Shown piece by piece: positions 7,308-9,244 of a DNA stretch of 9,244 nucleotides (position 1 is the first letter of the stretch; each line of letters opens with the position of its first letter). The notes beneath the pieces were generated by a model that saw only the letters and a program-made list of their open reading frames with translations, was not told where the DNA came from and ran no database searches. Source of the DNA: Candidatus Kuenenia stuttgartensis (GTDB lineage Bacteria > Planctomycetota > UBA1135 > UBA2386). Both the position numbers and the translations under genes were made by a program. The DNA lies in assembly GCA_945861365.1 (NCBI GenBank), contig CAMAUH010000143.1, positions 1 to 9,244 of the forward strand, given 5' to 3'.

Positions 7308-7312
7308 GGTGG
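7301..7312. repeat. 12-bp palindrome over the dnaA start codon
   Basis: CCACCATGGTGG is a perfect palindrome with the dnaA ATG (7307-7305) in its middle. In RNA it can form a 4-bp stem with CAUG as the loop. It may be an operator for a dimeric repressor, an RNA structure at the start, or chance. Confidence 0.5.
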
Positions 7313-7448
7313 TGAGGGCTGGCTAGGGAGGTTGGGTCGGTACAGACCGGTAGCCTTGGGCTAACTACGTGGTCTTCCGACGGGATGGCCGCCGTGGGCT
7401 TCTGGCAGGAAGCGCGCGACGAGGTGGTCTTGGCTGCGAATCTCTGGC

Positions 7449-7476
7449 TGCGCGGCGGTTAGGCGACCGCTGCGCA
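7449..7476. repeat. 11-bp stem hairpin upstream of dnaA
   Basis: TGCGCGGCGGT (7449-7459) pairs with ACCGCTGCGCA (7466-7476) across a 6-base loop. The one imperfect pair is G-U if the plus strand is transcribed and A-C if the minus strand is, so the RNA stem is complete only on the plus strand. No U-run follows on either strand. Confidence 0.45.
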
Positions 7477-7487
7477 ACGGCTCTGAC

Positions 7488-7511
7488 TGACCGCCGCGTT
7501 CTTAGCGGTCA
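7488..7511. repeat. 7-bp inverted repeat upstream of dnaA
   Basis: TGACCGC (7488-7494) and GCGGTCA (7505-7511) are exact complements with a 10-base loop. GACCGC also occurs at 7465-7470 in the neighbouring hairpin, so the arm at 7505-7510 could pair with either copy, allowing alternative folds. Confidence 0.45.
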
Positions 7512-7658
7512 CATCGAGGCATGCAAGAGCACGCGTACAACTTTGCACCGCCACCATGCGGAGTTCTTCACGCAGTCTGCACGCGCACTGCACGCTCTCC
7601 CACGGCGGGCAACCACTTGGAACGCGTTCGCCGTCACGAGCTCGCACGCGGTTCGACG

Positions 7659-8783
7659 TCAGTTTTTTTTTTGTCGTCGCGCGATCACTTCGCCGACTCG
7701 CGTGCCGGCGTGTTCGCCGAACTCGATCGCGTCTTGAGCACCGAAGCTGAAGCGCACGCAGGCGCGTGCGGTGGCGTCATCGAGACCGATCGCCTGCAGG
7801 ATGCGCGGTGGTGTCGGCGCTCCCGAGGAACAGGCCGAACCGTGCGATGCCTGGATGCCGGCGAGATCCAGTGTTGGCACGAGGTTGCGACCGTCGACCG
7901 CGGAGAAGTGCACCATCGCCGTGTTCGGCAGCGACTGCTCGAGCGGCGTCAGCACGCGATGCATGACACCGGTTGCGGCGAGCGCACGCAGGAACGCCGC
8001 GCGCACGTTCGCCATCGCGGTGGCCCGCTCCGCGCTCTGGCGCAGCGCCAGTTCGATCGCGAGGGCGTTGGCCATGGCGAGAGCCGGGCTCTGCGTTCCG
8101 GGCCGCAGCCCGAGCTCCTGGCTGCCTCCACGCAGCAGCGGTCGCAGCTGGCGATGCAGATCGCGACCGAGCAGCACGCCGTGGCCGCGCAGGCCGCCGG
8201 CCTTGTGCGGCGACAACGCGACGATCGCACCGCGGTCGCACAACGGCTGCAGCGCGACGCGACCGAGCGTCTGCGCCGCGTCTACGAACAAAGGCACTGC
8301 GAGCGTGGCCGCCAGATCGGCAGCAGCGAGCACCGGCTGCAAGACACCGAGTTCGCTCTGCGCATGCACGAGGCACAGCAGTCCGACTTCTTGCGAGGGC
8401 TCGATGATGTGGGCGACGCCATCGGCTCCCACATTCCATGGGATCAGCCCACGCGACTGTGCGGGTTCGTACGCCGCGGGATGCTCGACCGCTGCTGCGG
8501 CGACCGGCAGTGTCGCGTCACCGAGTCCGAGCACCGCCAGGTTGGCGGCTTCGGTACCACCGCTCGTGAACACGACGTCGGTCGCGGCGATGCCGAGCGC
8601 TGCGCCGATGCGTTGCCGCGCTTCTTCGAGCACGGCGCGGGCGCGGCGACCGAGTGCGTGCGCACTCGCCGGGTTGCCTGGGCAGGCCCGCTCCGTCGCG
8701 AGGAACAGCTCGAGCACGGCGGGCGCCACCGGACCACCGGCGTTGTGGTCGCAGAACCAGGTCGGTCCCGCAGCACCGTTCAT
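7659..8783 (-). CDS. Cysteine desulfurase, NifS/IscS class (divergent)
   Basis: A PLP enzyme that takes sulfur from L-cysteine as a persulfide and releases alanine, supplying Fe-S clusters, tRNA thiolation or other thiol products. It has 374 residues, slightly short of IscS (404), and lacks the long C-terminal tail that docks on IscU. Visible sites are TSGGTEAAN (73-81), EHPA with PLP-stacking His101, VDAAQ with Asp168 and Gln171, SPHK with Schiff-base Lys194, RPGT (227-230) and the catalytic loop GSACSSG with Cys318. Two positions are unusual: DHNAGGP (12-18) where relatives have DNATTP-like residues, and AQSELG (141-146) where the IscS Asn155 equivalent is Ser143. The ATG overlaps the stop of the upstream glycosyltransferase gene (ATGA). 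The last codons contain ten A in a row before TGA. The function as a desulfurase is likely; the sulfur acceptor is unknown. Confidence 0.88.
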   Translation of the reverse strand: MNGAAGPTWFCDHNAGGPVAPAVLELFLATERACPGNPASAHALGRRARAVLEEARQRIGAALGIAATDVVFTSGGTEAANLAVLGLGDATLPVAAAAVEHPAAYEPAQSRGLIPWNVGADGVAHIIEPSQEVGLLCLVHAQSELGVLQPVLAAADLAATLAVPLFVDAAQTLGRVALQPLCDRGAIVALSPHKAGGLRGHGVLLGRDLHRQLRPLLRGGSQELGLRPGTQSPALAMANALAIELALRQSAERATAMANVRAAFLRALAATGVMHRVLTPLEQSLPNTAMVHFSAVDGRNLVPTLDLAGIQASHGSACSSGAPTPPRILQAIGLDDATARACVRFSFGAQDAIEFGEHAGTRVGEVIARRQKKN

Positions 8784-9244
8784 CCGACGATCCGCGCGTA
8801 GATCTGCTCGTAGCGGGCGACGATGCGGTCGGTGGCGAAGTGGTCGACGGCGCGCTGGCGCGCGGCGACCGACAACCTGGCGTGTTGCGCGACGTCATGC
8901 AACAACGGCAGAGCCGCGGCTGCCATCGCGTCGGGGTTGCCGAACGGCACCAGGCGGCCGGTGTCGCCGAGCACCTCACTGCAACCGCCGACGCGCGTGC
9001 TGATGCAGGGTACGCCGCAGCTCATCGCCTCGAGCATCGACAGACCGAAGCTCTCGGTCTCGCTCGACGACAGGAACAGGTCGGCGTTCGGCAGCAGCAG
9101 TTCGAGGTTGTCCTGCATGCCGAGGTGGTCGACGCGATCCTGGCAGCCGAGGTCGGCGGCGACGGCGAGCGCGTGCTCGCGGTCGGGGCCGTCGCCGATC
9201 AGGCACAGGCGCGCCGGCACCTCGCGGGCGATCGCCGCGAACGC
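8780..9244 (-). CDS. bshA: BshA-like GT4 glycosyltransferase, C-terminal part (start outside window)
   Basis: 154 residues of the C-terminal Rossmann domain of a GT-B, family 4 glycosyltransferase; the N-terminal acceptor domain lies beyond the right edge. The segment begins AFAAIAREVPARLCLIGDGPD, continues with LGMQDNLELLLPNADLFLSS (about 43-62), then SETESFGLSMLEAMSCGVP with the E-x7-E-type donor-binding motif, GG at the phosphate loop, and ends YEQIYARIVG. The LGxQ, ELLLPxADLFL and ESFGL wording is close to BshA, which joins GlcNAc from UDP-GlcNAc to L-malate in the first step of bacillithiol synthesis. Other GT4 enzymes share much of this, so the exact substrate is not settled. The stop codon overlaps the start of the cysteine desulfurase gene, which suggests a shared operon. 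Confidence 0.62.
   Translation of the reverse strand, partial: AFAAIAREVPARLCLIGDGPDREHALAVAADLGCQDRVDHLGMQDNLELLLPNADLFLSSSETESFGLSMLEAMSCGVPCISTRVGGCSEVLGDTGRLVPFGNPDAMAAAALPLLHDVAQHARLSVAARQRAVDHFATDRIVARYEQIYARIVG

Larger units (their letters stand above)
7308..7658. other. Intergenic region between the cysteine desulfurase gene and dnaA
   Basis: 351 bp with no gene I can support. It should hold the dnaA promoter and leader. Next to dnaA, 7335-7348 is a 14-bp near-palindrome (GGTCGGTACAGACC, differing from its reverse complement at two positions), flanked by GGCTA (7321-7325) and TAGCC (7351-7355), which could form a nested leader stem. Further upstream two hairpins lie at 7449-7476 and 7488-7511. 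CTGCACGC is repeated at 7577-7584 and 7588-7595. The short open frames here have weaker GC bias in the third codon position than the neighbouring genes and show no family pattern. Confidence 0.6.

Noticed and set aside
7369..7737. Plus-strand 122-codon open frame between dnaA and the desulfurase gene
   Set aside because: It runs into the desulfurase gene on the other strand, has no recognisable motif and no Shine-Dalgarno site.
4..8801. Long plus-strand open frames (about 464, 858, 504, 578 and 426 codons) opposite the annotated genes
   Set aside because: They lie antisense to well-supported genes, are rich in Arg, Ala, His and Asp with no family pattern, and arise because high-GC antisense frames lack stop codons.
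1..9244. tRNA, rRNA, CRISPR arrays, insertion sequences or phage genes
   Set aside because: Looked for and not seen; base composition and gene content are uniform, and there are no signs of a mobile element.

Overview
The window is about 70% G+C and carries the chromosomal replication-initiation locus of a bacterium. All seven genes I can support lie on the minus strand. In transcription order (right to left) they are: a BshA-like glycosyltransferase (cut by the right edge), a NifS/IscS-class cysteine desulfurase, dnaA, dnaN, a DUF721/DciA protein, gyrB, and an MCE (MlaD/PqiB-like) protein cut by the left edge. The MCE lipid-transport family points to an organism with an outer membrane. High GC, a BshA-like enzyme, the dnaA-dnaN-dciA-gyrB order without recF, and Shine-Dalgarno sites in front of only some genes would suit a high-GC Planctomycetota-like lineage. 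That assignment is inference, and other high-GC diderms (Acidobacteriota, Myxococcota, Gemmatimonadota) are not excluded.

Right part (7659-9244): the glycosyltransferase and the cysteine desulfurase overlap by ATGA and are probably translationally coupled. The first resembles the enzyme of bacillithiol synthesis and the second mobilises cysteine sulfur, so a thiol/sulfur link is plausible but not shown. The desulfurase ends in a run of ten A just before its stop codon. Between it and dnaA, 7308-7658 holds no convincing gene, but it has two strong hairpins and the dnaA leader.

Centre (5256-7307): dnaA (initiator) is followed by a 507-bp gene-free region before dnaN. This region is the best oriC candidate. 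It has one near-consensus DnaA box, a 16-bp perfect palindrome four bases away, a small AT-richer tract, and copies of a 9-mer in both orientations. Only one good box is visible, so the origin call is moderate.

Left-centre (1355-5255): dnaN (sliding clamp), dciA (helicase operator/loader) and gyrB (gyrase subunit B) are packed with a 3-bp gap and an 8-bp overlap, so they look like one operon supplying clamp, helicase-loading factor and gyrase. RecF, often found here, is absent.

Left edge (1-1281): the MCE protein has an N-terminal membrane anchor, two MCE domains and then a region that reads like an HtrA/trypsin-type protease fold whose catalytic histidine position is not His. This domain combination is the most unusual item in the window.
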